From Halieaceae bacterium (GTDB lineage: Bacteria > Pseudomonadota > Gammaproteobacteria > Pseudomonadales > Halieaceae): 64,000 bases of DNA. The position numbers and the translations under genes are program-made. The stretch is taken from NCBI GenBank assembly GCA_902631395.1, contig CACOYM010000004.1, positions 1 to 64,000 of the forward strand, read 5' to 3'. A model generated the notes under the pieces. It ran no database searches. It was not told the DNA's origin and was given only the letters and a program-made list of their open reading frames with translations. Positions 17,107-26,328 of this stretch are shown here, in pieces (the first letter of the stretch is position 1; every line of letters starts with the position of its first letter).

Positions 17107-17853
17107 ATGCCTAAGGCGACCTTATCAAGGGAACGAATCTGCGCCCACCGCGGTGCCAGTGGCGTCTATCCCGAGAACACCCGCGTTGCCTTTGATGGCG
17201 CTGCCTCTGTTGGCGCGGGTTGGATTGAGACAGACATACAGTGCCTCGCTGATGGCGAGCTGGTGATCTTTCACGATGCCCATCTCGGGCGCACGGCACC
17301 GGGGTCGGCAAAGGTCGCCTCACTGTCATGGCCTGACATGGCTGGGCTGGATATTGGTGGCTGGAAGGATGTTGCATTTGCTTTAGAGCGACCCCTGCGC
17401 TGTGAGGATCTGATTGTCTGGCAGGGTGAGGGTCGCGGCCGACCGGGCATTGTTTGGGAAGTGAAGTGCGACGACGACCCTGCGGCGGTAAATGCCGCCG
17501 TGATGGCCGTGACCCAGCGACTCGCGGATATTGGTGATCATCGTTGTATTGTCTCGAGCTTCAGTCGCGATGTGTTAGTCGCGCTTAAATCCCAGTTGCC
17601 CGCAATACCTATGGCATTGATTGCCGAGGCATTGCCGGAGGACGGCGTCGCCTTTTGTCAGAAGCACGGGCTGGATGGGATGCACCTCGACGGCCATCAG
17701 GTCACCCACGACGCGGCGCGCGCAGTGCTGGACGCCAACCTTGCGCTGCGCTGTTACACCATCAATGATTTGGTAGAGGCCCAGCGCCTCGTCGATCTTG
17801 GCGTGTCGATGATAATGACGGATTTTCCCGAACGTTTTTTAGACGACCACTAA
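17107..17853 (+). CDS. Glycerophosphodiester phosphodiesterase (GDPD)
   Basis: A 248-residue enzyme that would split glycerophosphodiesters, such as glycerophosphocholine, to glycerol-3-phosphate and the free alcohol. The catalytic region is intact: HRGASGVYPENT near the start, the metal ligands in GWIETDIQ, and FHDAHLGRT; EVKCDD supplies the later acidic ligand. No signal peptide is present, so it is cytoplasmic. The ATG at 17107 has a GGTGGA sequence at a suitable distance; a GTG 12 nt earlier is also possible. Following the carnitine genes, it could feed choline from lipid head groups into the same trimethylamine pool. It converges on the next gene with only 4 nt between the stops. Confidence 0.88.
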   Translation: MPKATLSRERICAHRGASGVYPENTRVAFDGAASVGAGWIETDIQCLADGELVIFHDAHLGRTAPGSAKVASLSWPDMAGLDIGGWKDVAFALERPLRCEDLIVWQGEGRGRPGIVWEVKCDDDPAAVNAAVMAVTQRLADIGDHRCIVSSFSRDVLVALKSQLPAIPMALIAEALPEDGVAFCQKHGLDGMHLDGHQVTHDAARAVLDANLALRCYTINDLVEAQRLVDLGVSMIMTDFPERFLDDH

Positions 17854-17857
17854 TATC

Positions 17858-18820
17858 TCAGTCGGGTAGGGTGCCCAGATCAAAGCCGGTGTCCTCGGGC
17901 ACGGCTGCGGGCCAGTTGGTGCGCCATACCTCGCGAGAGACCTGACCAACTGGTACCGGCGCGCGGTCAAAACCGGGCTGGCAATCAATCAAAGGTGCTA
18001 CCACCACATCGTGTCGCGGCACGATAAAAAACGGAAAGCTGTAGCGCCCCTTGCCTGAGGCATTCACCACTTTGTGGGGTGTGGAGACAAAGTAACCGCC
18101 GGACCATAGTTCCAGCAGATCACCGATGTTGACGACCATGGTGTCATTGGGCGCCTCTACTTCTAGCCACTCGAGTTGATCACGAGGCCGCAGCCACAAA
18201 CCACCCACCGGATCTGGAAACATTAGCGTAAGCGCGTCAGTATCCTTGTGCGGATGAATACCAAAGCCATCACTCGGATCGCCGGTCGGATAGTGCAGCA
18301 GCGTCATGTTGGTCAGGGGCTGATCAAAGTGCGCTAGAAATTCAACAACGTCTACCCTCATAATCTGCGCGATCAGGCCAAGCAGCCGCTGACCCGTGGT
18401 CTCGCAGGCTTGCCAAAAGGCCTTGGTCGTCTCTCGCAGACCGCTGGGCTCGCCTGGCCAACGATTGGGGCCATAAAGGTCGCAGGCGGCGCATAGTGGA
18501 TCTTCGGCCGCTACTTCGGCATGGAGCTTGTAGCCCTCGTACTGGTCGGGCGTTACCCCCTCGGTGTTGGGTGAAAAAAAGCCCAACGGGATGTAGCCTC
18601 GGTAGTTATCCCGCGTGATGCTCTCAACCAACTTGTCAGACATCGGGCGGTCGAAATATTCGACCAAATGCAGCCGCAGATCTCTCACCAATTTAGGGGG
18701 AACGCCATGCCCTTTGACTAGTACAAAGCCGATATCGCAGAGCGCGCGCTCCAGCGTGGGCAGGATCTCGTCAACATCTCGTTCGAGGTCAATCGTCGGC
18801 AGGGCAAGTGATGAGGGCAT
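17858..18820 (-). CDS. Isopenicillin-N-synthase-like 2-oxoglutarate/Fe(II) oxygenase
   Basis: A 320-residue non-haem iron oxygenase of the IPNS/flavonol-synthase type. The N-terminal domain has GFVLVKGHGVP (31-41). In the C-terminal jelly roll the iron ligands are His191 and Asp193 in HPHKDTDAL and His249 in STPHKVVN, and the R-x-S pair that binds 2-oxoglutarate is Arg259 and Ser261. The start is taken at the ATG that follows AGAGGAAA and begins with the typical strand LPTIDLERD; 25 more residues are open upstream but unlike the family. The substrate is unknown. It faces the exported phosphodiesterase gene across a promoter region of about 185 nt. Confidence 0.85.
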   Translation of the reverse strand: MPSSLALPTIDLERDVDEILPTLERALCDIGFVLVKGHGVPPKLVRDLRLHLVEYFDRPMSDKLVESITRDNYRGYIPLGFFSPNTEGVTPDQYEGYKLHAEVAAEDPLCAACDLYGPNRWPGEPSGLRETTKAFWQACETTGQRLLGLIAQIMRVDVVEFLAHFDQPLTNMTLLHYPTGDPSDGFGIHPHKDTDALTLMFPDPVGGLWLRPRDQLEWLEVEAPNDTMVVNIGDLLELWSGGYFVSTPHKVVNASGKGRYSFPFFIVPRHDVVVAPLIDCQPGFDRAPVPVGQVSREVWRTNWPAAVPEDTGFDLGTLPD

Positions 18821-19005
18821 TAGTCTGGATTTCCTCTGCGATTCCAGAGAGGGTAGCAACGCACAGACCTCTGTGTGCCTGCGGCGCATCGTCAACGAGC
18901 AAGAGTTGAGCTGTAAAGCATCTCATGCCTCGACCGATCAGCGGTATGATATGACTTTCATCTCATTTCGATCAGTCGGCATAATCTAGTCAATCTTGAT
19001 CATGG

Positions 19006-19995
19006 ATGTCACCAATGCTGAACTGCCGGCGCCGCAGCACCTTACTGATCTGGCTTGTGCTCATATTTCCTTATGGCGGCGCCTTGGCCGAGCCCGCGCC
19101 CACTCCCAAAGCGCTTTTTATTATTGTCGATGGTATTCCCGCGGACGTAATTGAGCGGGTGCCCACACCGGCGATTGACGCCATCGCCGCGGCAGGGGGA
19201 TATAGCCGGGCTACCGTGGGCGGTCCAATTGGCAAGCCGGGTGAGACCCCCACGATTTCAGCACCCGGGTACATGGGCCTGGTCACGGGAACTTGGGCAA
19301 ATAAACATAACGTCTACAAAAACTACGGCATCTCGCCTGATTACCGTTACTGGAATCTCTTTCGACTTGCCAGAACAGAGAAGCCTGAGTTGCAGCTGGC
19401 TATATTTTCTACCTGGACAGATAACCGCACCATATTGCTGGGCGAGGGGCGGGCCGGGGCGGGCAAATGGCGATTTGATGTTGTGGTGGACGGCCTAGAG
19501 AACGACGAGACTCGATTTCCTCCGCAGCCGTTGGATGCGCATATTGCAGAGGTTGATGATGCTGTGAGTCGCGAGGCGGCCCGTGTGGTTGAGTCACAGG
19601 GGCCGGATTTGTCTTGGGTATATCTGCAATACACCGACGTTGTGGCGCACAAATATGGAGATAGTGTTGAATTTGAGCGGGCAGTGATGCGGATGGACGA
19701 GCGTCTTGGCACTATCTGGTCAGGGGTGCAGGCCAGACAAGAGGCGCGTGACGAGGACTGGCTGGTGATTGTTACCACTGATCATGGGCGAGATCCGATA
19801 ACAGGTCGCACGCATGGTTCTCAAAGCAATCGAGAGCGCACTATTTGGATCGCCACCAGCAGTCAGCGACTGACGCCGGATTTTTATGCAATGCCCGAAA
19901 TCGTCGATATCTATCCTTCTATTGCCATGCACTTGGGGATTACTATCCCTGAGAAGGTCGCGCGCCATCTCGATGGCGCATCATTTATTCAATAG
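19006..19995 (+). CDS. Exported type I phosphodiesterase/alkaline phosphatase superfamily protein
   Basis: A 329-residue metalloenzyme of the nucleotide pyrophosphatase/phosphodiesterase branch. The signal peptide (residues 1-29; core LLIWLVLIFPYGGALA) directs it to the periplasm. The metal and nucleophile region is ALFIIVDGIPADVI followed by SAPGYMGLVTGTWANKH; further ligands lie in YLQYTDVVAHKYG and VTTDHGRDPITGRTHG. A threonine-type nucleophile usually lies in the PTxSAPG segment. It is probably active on a phosphodiester or phosphocholine-like substrate; several family members hydrolyse glycerophosphocholine. It precedes an MFS transporter by 8 nt and is likely co-transcribed with it and with the GMC oxidoreductase. 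Confidence 0.83.
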   Translation: MSPMLNCRRRSTLLIWLVLIFPYGGALAEPAPTPKALFIIVDGIPADVIERVPTPAIDAIAAAGGYSRATVGGPIGKPGETPTISAPGYMGLVTGTWANKHNVYKNYGISPDYRYWNLFRLARTEKPELQLAIFSTWTDNRTILLGEGRAGAGKWRFDVVVDGLENDETRFPPQPLDAHIAEVDDAVSREAARVVESQGPDLSWVYLQYTDVVAHKYGDSVEFERAVMRMDERLGTIWSGVQARQEARDEDWLVIVTTDHGRDPITGRTHGSQSNRERTIWIATSSQRLTPDFYAMPEIVDIYPSIAMHLGITIPEKVARHLDGASFIQ

Positions 19996-20003
19996 GCGCC
20001 GGT

Positions 20004-21248
20004 ATGGATCGAGCACGCATTGCGGCATATGCACAGGTGATGATCATCGCGCTGGCAGCATCAGTGATTTATAGCGCGCCCTACCTCCGCCAGCTTTTCA
20101 AAACCTCGTTGCTTGAGGCCTTTTCGCTCTCGGAAGCGCAGCTCGGTAACCTGAGTAGCACCTACGCGCTGGCCTGTTTGATTTGCTACGTGCCGGGTGG
20201 CTGGTTGGCGGATCGGGTCGAGGCCCGAAAGCTGCTCATCACTGCGCTATTTGCGAGTTCGGCGACTTACGCCTGGTATGCCACGATTCCGAGTTATGAA
20301 GAGCTGTTAATTATTTATGCCGCCTGGGGCGTGATCGGCGTTGGCATTTTGTGGGCGGCTATGTTCAAGCAGGTCAGGTTGCTGGGCAGTGGCGAAGAGC
20401 AGGGCCGCATGTTCGGCAGTCTCGAGGGCGCACGGGGATTGTTCGAGGCGATCCTCCTGACGGTGGGCGGCTTTATTTTTGGCCTTTTCGCCACCCGCGA
20501 GCTAGGGATGATCAATGTGATCATTCTTTACACGGTCTCCTCGGCAGCGCTGGGCTGCATGCTGCTTTTCTGGAAATCTGAGCCCGCTGACGAGGATACC
20601 GAGGAGCGGGAAAAGATTCGTTGGTCCGATCTCATGATTATTGTGCGTCAGCCTAGTATCTGGCTGTTGTGCATCATTCTCTCGGCGCTGTATCACGTGT
20701 TCTGGGCGACCATTGAGTTCCCGAGCTTTGCCGAGACTGGCGGTTTTGAAATGACCTTGGCAGCGGCTACGGCACTGGGTGCCGCCAAGCTGTGGATGCG
20801 TTTCCCCGGCGGGATTCTGGCCGGCATGCTGGGAGATCGGATCGGCAATCCGTTGGTCATGATTTGGCTCTTTTTTCTGTCGATTCTGAGTTGCCTCTAC
20901 CTCGCGCTGATGCAGACTACGCTGGGCTGGGCATGGACTTTGTGGGTATTCATCTTCCCCTTTGCGCTGTTGGCCTATGGTTTGCGCGGTGTGTTTTGGG
21001 CTTTGCTGTATAACTGTCCAATACCGAAGCGCGTGCTGGGCACCGCGATTGGCGTAGTCTCAATCATTGGCTATAGCCCTGATGCCTACGTACCGCAGGT
21101 GGCGGCCGGGTTACACACCCATTTCGATACCACCACTGCTTATCAGTATTTCTTTGCTTACGTCGCGGTTGCAGCGGGTGTAGGTATGGTCGCGTCGTGG
21201 TTGCTGTATCGCTTGACACTGCGTAACCCCGCTGAAGAGGGCGTATGA
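20004..21248 (+). CDS. MFS transporter
   Basis: A 414-residue permease with 12 predicted helices. The MFS loop 2-3 signature appears as [13 protein letters not shown], and the equivalent loop in the second half as [12 protein letters not shown]. The protein begins directly with helix 1 ([20 protein letters not shown]). It shares an ATGA overlap with the following GMC oxidoreductase, so transport and oxidation are translationally linked. It starts 8 nt after the phosphodiesterase. This order suggests periplasmic release of a head group, uptake and then oxidation, but the substrate is not evident in the sequence. Confidence 0.88.
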   Translation: MDRARIAAYAQVMIIALAASVIYSAPYLRQLFKTSLLEAFSLSEAQLGNLSSTYALACLICYVPGGWLADRVEARKLLITALFASSATYAWYATIPSYEELLIIYAAWGVIGVGILWAAMFKQVRLLGSGEEQGRMFGSLEGARGLFEAILLTVGGFIFGLFATRELGMINVIILYTVSSAALGCMLLFWKSEPADEDTEEREKIRWSDLMIIVRQPSIWLLCIILSALYHVFWATIEFPSFAETGGFEMTLAAATALGAAKLWMRFPGGILAGMLGDRIGNPLVMIWLFFLSILSCLYLALMQTTLGWAWTLWVFIFPFALLAYGLRGVFWALLYNCPIPKRVLGTAIGVVSIIGYSPDAYVPQVAAGLHTHFDTTTAYQYFFAYVAVAAGVGMVASWLLYRLTLRNPAEEGV

Positions 21249-22948
21249 ACGAATACGACTACATCATTATTGGAGCGGGATCTGCAGGGTGTGTGCTCGC
21301 CAATCGGCTCAGCGAAGACCCTGCGAACTCGGTTCTCTTACTCGAGTCGGGTAAGCAAGATCGGAGCCTCTTTATTCGTATGCCAACTGCTCTGGCCATT
21401 CCGATGAGCACGCCACGATTCAACTGGGGCTACTGGGGGCAGCCAGAGCCCTATCTGAATGGCCGACGAATGGATTGTGCACGAGGCAAAGTCTTGGGCG
21501 GCTCATCAGCCATCAATGGCATGGTCTATGTGAGAGGTCACGCGGACGATTTTGATCAATGGGAAAATAAAGGCGCCACCGGGTGGAGTTACGCGGATTG
21601 TTTGCCCTACTTCAAGCGTGCCGAGGGATGGATGATGGGTGGCGATACCTATCGAGGAGGAACTGGCCCATTGACGACCTGCAATGGTAACGATATGCGT
21701 AATCCGCTGTATCAAGCCTTTATCGACGCGGGTCGTGAGGCTGGTTATGGCGTTACAGAAGATTACAACGGCTACCGCCAGGAAGGTTTTGGACCCATGC
21801 ATATGACGGTCCGTGATGGCGAGCGGTGTTCGACTGATCTCGCGTATCTGGAGCCGGCAAGGCGGCGACCGAATCTCACTGTGATCACGCAGGCAAACGT
21901 AGATCGGTTGACTTTTTCTGGGATGAGTGTAACGGGGGTGTTGTACCGGCTTGGTGGGCAGGAGCACTCTGTCAAAGCACATCAGGAGGTCATTATTAGC
22001 GCAGGCTCGATTGGTTCGCCAGTGCTACTGCAGCGCTCTGGCGTGGGACCCATGTCAGTATTGATGACTGCAGGCGTTCCGGTTCGCCATGACCTGCCCG
22101 GTGTAGGTGAGAACTTGCAGGATCACTTGGAAGTCTACTTCCAATACCGATGTCGGCAGCCGATCACCATCAACGGACAGCTCGGCTTGCTGTCCAAATT
22201 GCGGATCGGGGCCCAATGGGTTCTGACAAAGTCGGGTTTGGGCGCAACTAATCACTTTGAGTCCTGCGGATTTATTCGTTCAAAGGCCGGCGTTGCTGCA
22301 CCCGACATTCAGTATCACTTTTTGCCTGCTGCGATCCGCTATGACGGGCAAGCGGCATTTGATGGCCATGGTTTCCAAGTGCATGTGGGGCCCAATAAGC
22401 CCGACAGCCGTGGGCATGTCAGAATTTCAGGCCCCGATGCGACTCATGAACCACTCATTCAGTTCAATTACCTCTCGACTGAAAAGGATCTTGCAGACTG
22501 GCGACAATGCTTACGCTTAACTCGAGAAATTCTGCAGCAACCCGCCTTGGATGACTTCAGAGGGAGTGAGATTCAACCGGGAATTGATCTATCTGACGAT
22601 ACCACTGTCGATGCCTGGGTTCGTCAGAACGTCGAGACTGCTTATCACCCCTCATGCTCTTGTCGGATGGGTGCAGGTAATGATGAGAGGGCAGTGGTTG
22701 ATCCTCAATGCCGTGTCCGTGGTTTGCAGGGCGTGCGCATCGTTGACTCATCAATTTTTCCGACCATTCCCAATGGTAACTTGAATGCGCCGACAATCAT
22801 GGTAGCGGAGCGTGCTGCCGATCTGATTTTGGGCAAGGAGCCGATGCGATTGGATGCGCCGGTATGGAGAGATCCCGAGTGGAGCATACGGCAGAGGGAG
22901 CGAGAGCCTGTCAGATCTGTCCCGATTACCGCTGCCCCCCTGAGTTGA
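21245..22948 (+). CDS. GMC-family flavoprotein, choline-dehydrogenase (BetA)-like
   Basis: A 567-residue FAD alcohol dehydrogenase. The dinucleotide loop is [15 protein letters not shown], followed by the GMC signature [20 protein letters not shown] and the second GMC signature around [17 protein letters not shown]. The catalytic His468 lies in [11 protein letters not shown] and the paired Asn512 in NGNLNAP. Overall it is closest to BetA-type choline dehydrogenases and related long-chain alcohol dehydrogenases. No betaine-aldehyde dehydrogenase or BetI regulator lies next to it, so choline is plausible rather than proven. It is coupled by ATGA to the MFS gene and followed 7 nt later by a shortened BCCT-like membrane protein, which favours a quaternary-amine substrate. 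Confidence 0.87.
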   Translation: MNEYDYIIIGAGSAGCVLANRLSEDPANSVLLLESGKQDRSLFIRMPTALAIPMSTPRFNWGYWGQPEPYLNGRRMDCARGKVLGGSSAINGMVYVRGHADDFDQWENKGATGWSYADCLPYFKRAEGWMMGGDTYRGGTGPLTTCNGNDMRNPLYQAFIDAGREAGYGVTEDYNGYRQEGFGPMHMTVRDGERCSTDLAYLEPARRRPNLTVITQANVDRLTFSGMSVTGVLYRLGGQEHSVKAHQEVIISAGSIGSPVLLQRSGVGPMSVLMTAGVPVRHDLPGVGENLQDHLEVYFQYRCRQPITINGQLGLLSKLRIGAQWVLTKSGLGATNHFESCGFIRSKAGVAAPDIQYHFLPAAIRYDGQAAFDGHGFQVHVGPNKPDSRGHVRISGPDATHEPLIQFNYLSTEKDLADWRQCLRLTREILQQPALDDFRGSEIQPGIDLSDDTTVDAWVRQNVETAYHPSCSCRMGAGNDERAVVDPQCRVRGLQGVRIVDSSIFPTIPNGNLNAPTIMVAERAADLILGKEPMRLDAPVWRDPEWSIRQREREPVRSVPITAAPLS

Positions 22949-22955
22949 TCGATAC

Positions 22956-24086
22956 GTGAATACGATTCTCTCAACTGCTATCGCCGTCACTACGCTAACC
23001 TCTATTATTGTCGTGTTGCGTTTCCGCAATACCCGCATCGAGGGTAGTGCCCCCATGCCGTTGGTAACTTTTTTGGCGGTGTTGTTTACCTCAGGGCTCG
23101 ATGTGGGCTTGTTGATGTTCCCGATGGTCGACTTTGAAATTTTTGCCAGCGAGCCTGACTACGCCTTCGCCAACCCTTTAGCGCTGGAATTCGGCTTTTG
23201 GGGCTTTTTGGTCTGGGGCTTTTACTTTCTAACCACTTTTTATTTTTGTGTGGTTGAGCCTCAACTGCGGCTCTTTGAGAGCCCGGCGGTCAAATTGATT
23301 AATAACTTCACCATCATTGGAACCTGTGCTTTTACCGGCTATCTGTTCTTGCACTACCTACCCAGCTACATCGAGGGCATCCCGGACACAGTGCGTTACG
23401 CATTAGTGGCGGGCACCGTGTTGACTGCAGTGATCTCCAGTACGCAGATCCGCTTTGTGAAGGCGCTCAGTTTGGCCTCGAGTGGGCTGTTTTTTGCGTT
23501 AATTGCGGGTTCTTTCCTGGCGTCCGGGATGGGCGTGCCGGGCTTTGTGGATACGGTCGGTCAGCTGGGCGATTACTTTGGCCAACTGCCGCGCTATGTG
23601 TTCCCCATTAATGACTACCACGCCTTTTATCTGTTCTGGTGGTTCGCCTGGAGTATCATGATCGGCCAGTTCGTCTCGCGTTTTGTGAGTGGTTTTACGG
23701 CTTGGCAGCTGTTGCTCTTGTTGCTGATTGTGCCTTCAATTCCCATCGCTCTTTGGTTCTCCGTGTTGTACTGGTACTTCGCCAACGATATCTCGATCGC
23801 AGGGCTGATGAGTTGGGCCATGATGGGTGTGGGTGTTTTGTTCGTGGTCAACTCGCTCGACTCGCTGACCCGACTTTACACCACGAATATCGGGCTGACC
23901 GTGCAGACACTCGGTACAGCACGGTACGTGGTGGTGAACTGGATAATATTATTTGCGCTGGTCATGGCATTTCAGTTTACACCCTTCAAAATTGAGTGGG
24001 TGGGTCTGGTGGTGGTCGGGATTTACGCCTCGATTTACGCCCTGGTCTTTTTGCGCCGCGCCGCACTGCGATCAATCCCCGCTTGA
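22956..24086 (+). CDS. Polytopic membrane protein, possibly a shortened BCCT-like transporter
   Basis: A 376-residue inner-membrane protein with about ten hydrophobic helices and a GTG start 7 nt after the GMC gene. I do not recognise it outright. Two segments look like divergent versions of BCCT signatures: EFGFWGFLVWGFYFLTTFYF resembles the HWGxxAWxxY helix, and LFWWFAWSIMIGQFVSRF resembles the helix-8 sequence WWxxWxPFVGxFxARI. The prolines, the GMxxYxxxEP motif and several helices of a full BCCT (about 500 residues) are missing. Its place after a choline-dehydrogenase-like enzyme fits a transporter of that substrate. The stop overlaps the convergent serine-hydrolase gene by 15 nt. Membrane nature is certain; the BCCT link is tentative. 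Confidence 0.55.
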   Translation: MNTILSTAIAVTTLTSIIVVLRFRNTRIEGSAPMPLVTFLAVLFTSGLDVGLLMFPMVDFEIFASEPDYAFANPLALEFGFWGFLVWGFYFLTTFYFCVVEPQLRLFESPAVKLINNFTIIGTCAFTGYLFLHYLPSYIEGIPDTVRYALVAGTVLTAVISSTQIRFVKALSLASSGLFFALIAGSFLASGMGVPGFVDTVGQLGDYFGQLPRYVFPINDYHAFYLFWWFAWSIMIGQFVSRFVSGFTAWQLLLLLLIVPSIPIALWFSVLYWYFANDISIAGLMSWAMMGVGVLFVVNSLDSLTRLYTTNIGLTVQTLGTARYVVVNWIILFALVMAFQFTPFKIEWVGLVVVGIYASIYALVFLRRAALRSIPA

Positions 24087-25424
24087 ACTCCCAAGGTCTG
24101 TGATCGCCTGATAAGTCGCCACTTTGAGATCAAAGCGGTGCCGGTCGCTGTGTGGCGTGCCCAGGACCTGTGTCATAAAGACGACTACGAGGTCCTCCTC
24201 AGGGTCTATCCAAAATTTCGTGTTGGCGATACCGCCCCAAGAATACTCGCCTTTTGAGGAGATCACCCCTGCTTGCGCCGGATCAGTAATGACACCAGCG
24301 CCCAGACCAAATGACTGACCTGGGTAGAGATGCGAGGCTGGGTAATCGGTTGCACCATTATCCCGTACCTCAGGCGTCAGGCGCGCCATCGTCATGGCCT
24401 GAACCGTCTTGGGCCCGAGGATGCGCACATCATCAATGCTGCCACCCCCACGCAGCATTTCGCAGAAGCGCCAGTAGTCACGTGCCGTCGAGATCAAACC
24501 ACCGCCGCCTGAGAATAGGGTAACGCCTGATAGTGGCGGGATTAGCCCCGCTGGCGTAAGTCCCATCTCGTGCCGCTCCGCATTCCAAAGATGACTGCCC
24601 GCCATGCGCGTCAATTTGTCATCCGGCACATTGAAGAAGGTGTCGTGCATAGCAAGCGGTTCGAAAATGCGTTTCTGGAAAAACTGCTCCAGGGTTTGCC
24701 CGCTCAGGCGCTCGACTAGCGCGCCTAATACGTCAGTCGCGATGCTGTAGTGGTAGCGGGTACCGGGCTCAAAACGGAGGGGCAGGGTTCCAAGCTTTTC
24801 GATAAATGCGCTGAGATCTGGACTTCGATGCAAAGCGGCATCGCGGTAGGCACGCTCAACGGGATGCTCAATATGCCAACCGTTGGTCAGCCCAGCGGTG
24901 TGGGTCATCAGTTGTTCGATAGTCATTTGGCGCCGTGGTGGAAAAGGCTCGTCATTGATCATGAGTTGCATATTTGCGAGGTCCGGTAGGTACTTGGCTA
25001 CCGGATCCGCAAGGTGAAAGGCGCCCTCCTCATACAGGATCATGGCTGCGACGGTTGTGATTGGCTTGGTCATAGAGAAGATGCGGAACAGCGCATCCGT
25101 ATCCATTGGTCGATTATCCCCGAGTCCGTAGCGACCAGCTGCTTCAAAGTGCACGACCTGTCCGTGTCGCGCGACCAGCGTTACCGTACCTACCAAATTC
25201 CCGTCGGCAATTTCGCGGTCGACGAATTCGGTGATCTTGCCAAGCCGGTCGGTGGACAAGCCAACTGTTTCGGGCTCAACGATGCTAACTTCGGCTGCTG
25301 GCAGCCGCGTGGCCAGCAGTGAGAGAAGCAAGAGGTTTAATAGCGCTCGGATATTTGTCAATTGAGTATTGAGGAATTGAGTATTTAGGTTCTCTACTGT
25401 TCTGGATACCGTGACCCAAGTCAA
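24072..25424 (-). CDS. Exported beta-lactamase-fold serine hydrolase
   Basis: A class C beta-lactamase/penicillin-binding-fold hydrolase (EstB-like esterase or D-amino-acid peptidase) of up to 450 residues. The nucleophile motif is SMTK (Ser117-Lys120 counted from the first ATG), in RIFSMTKPIT; the Tyr of the second motif is in YHYSIATDVLG, and the third motif is near SWGGIANTKFW. A signal peptide core (ALLNLLLLSLLATRLPAA) begins about 22 residues in. The true start could therefore be the TTG at 25361 rather than the ATG at 25424. Its natural substrate is unknown. It shares its direction with the two genes upstream (oxygenase, flavoprotein) and may be part of their transcript. Confidence 0.85.
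   Translation of the reverse strand: MTWVTVSRTVENLNTQFLNTQLTNIRALLNLLLLSLLATRLPAAEVSIVEPETVGLSTDRLGKITEFVDREIADGNLVGTVTLVARHGQVVHFEAAGRYGLGDNRPMDTDALFRIFSMTKPITTVAAMILYEEGAFHLADPVAKYLPDLANMQLMINDEPFPPRRQMTIEQLMTHTAGLTNGWHIEHPVERAYRDAALHRSPDLSAFIEKLGTLPLRFEPGTRYHYSIATDVLGALVERLSGQTLEQFFQKRIFEPLAMHDTFFNVPDDKLTRMAGSHLWNAERHEMGLTPAGLIPPLSGVTLFSGGGGLISTARDYWRFCEMLRGGGSIDDVRILGPKTVQAMTMARLTPEVRDNGATDYPASHLYPGQSFGLGAGVITDPAQAGVISSKGEYSWGGIANTKFWIDPEEDLVVVFMTQVLGTPHSDRHRFDLKVATYQAITDLGSSSGD
25360..25385. repeat. Short tandem direct repeat at the start of the serine-hydrolase gene
   Basis: AATTGAGTATT occurs twice with a period of 15 nt. It lies over the possible TTG start and N-terminal codons of the hydrolase. 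A 15-nt period keeps frame, giving the repeated peptide LNTQ. It probably reflects a local duplication in leader sequence that is not under strong constraint. Confidence 0.5.
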
Positions 25425-25468
25425 TGTCGCTTGAGGTCACTTTGTCTAACTTAGCCCTGGACCCGCGC

Positions 25469-26284
25469 TCAGCGTTTGACGTCGAAAATCGAACGTTTCG
25501 ACTCAAAGTGGGTATTTTCAAAGTAGCCTGCCTGACGATACGAGAAATAGGCCATGCTGCGCCGATTGTTGGACGCGTTGCCGAGTCCACGGTGCAGGAT
25601 ACGATCGTCGAAGATGAGGCAGGAGCCTGCAGTTAACGCAGACGACACGGTCCTTGGCACTGCATCTTGAGTGCCGGCCACCAATTTTTCCGGTGTTGTC
25701 GCCGCGCATTGATAAACCAGTTGATCGCTGACTAGAGAAGAGTTGTGCAGATGATTGGTCAGCAGGTGTGAGCCTGTCGCCAACTCGGTGGGGCCCATGG
25801 TCAAAGGCACGTCATGAAGAGCAATCATCACGTTGAGCGCATGGGGTGGAAGATGGTCTGCGCTGACGTGGGGTGAGTCGATGTGCCAACACTGCGCCGG
25901 GCTGCCAGGATCGGAGTACACAACGCCGCTGAAAGAATGCTTAGCGTCATCACCGAGTACCGCGGTGATTAGCGGCCACCAGGGCAGGTCGCGCTGATCG
26001 ATGCCAAATTTATCTGGCGAAATCGGAATGTCCCATCGCCCGGGCGAACGCTGCACCACCTCGTCGAAGCCGGCCGCGCTGCCGATGCCAATCGGCTGCG
26101 CACCAAGCGCTGAGATGACCTGATCGCTGTGGCTTAGTGCAACTTCAAGCAGATGTTTCACAAACTCAGATTTGCATAGCCCTGTTGCGCACAGATGGCC
26201 GTCGTCTTCGAGCCGCAGCTGTGCGTTGGCGAGAGGCTTTCCCAAGGTCAATCCGTCCTGGGCCAGTATGGAAGTGTCGTTCAT
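25469..26284 (-). CDS. Phytanoyl-CoA dioxygenase (PhyH) family protein
   Basis: A 271-residue 2-oxoglutarate/Fe(II) oxygenase of the PhyH/EctD superfamily. The iron site is His134 and Asp136 in QCWHIDSPH and the distal His231 in DDRILHRGLG; Arg241 is the likely 2-oxoglutarate anchor, and the turn MGPTELATGSH is typical. There is no signal peptide. It lacks the ectoine-hydroxylase signature that I would expect for EctD, so the substrate is open. It lies between a flavoprotein and the exported serine hydrolase on the minus strand, with about 44 nt separating it from each neighbour. The three genes may process a molecule imported by the divergently transcribed TonB-dependent receptor. Confidence 0.85.
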   Translation of the reverse strand: MNDTSILAQDGLTLGKPLANAQLRLEDDGHLCATGLCKSEFVKHLLEVALSHSDQVISALGAQPIGIGSAAGFDEVVQRSPGRWDIPISPDKFGIDQRDLPWWPLITAVLGDDAKHSFSGVVYSDPGSPAQCWHIDSPHVSADHLPPHALNVMIALHDVPLTMGPTELATGSHLLTNHLHNSSLVSDQLVYQCAATTPEKLVAGTQDAVPRTVSSALTAGSCLIFDDRILHRGLGNASNNRRSMAYFSYRQAGYFENTHFESKRSIFDVKR

Positions 26285-26328
26285 GTGCGTCCGATGATAG
26301 AGCGTTGGTGCGATCTCTCTCCGCTTCG

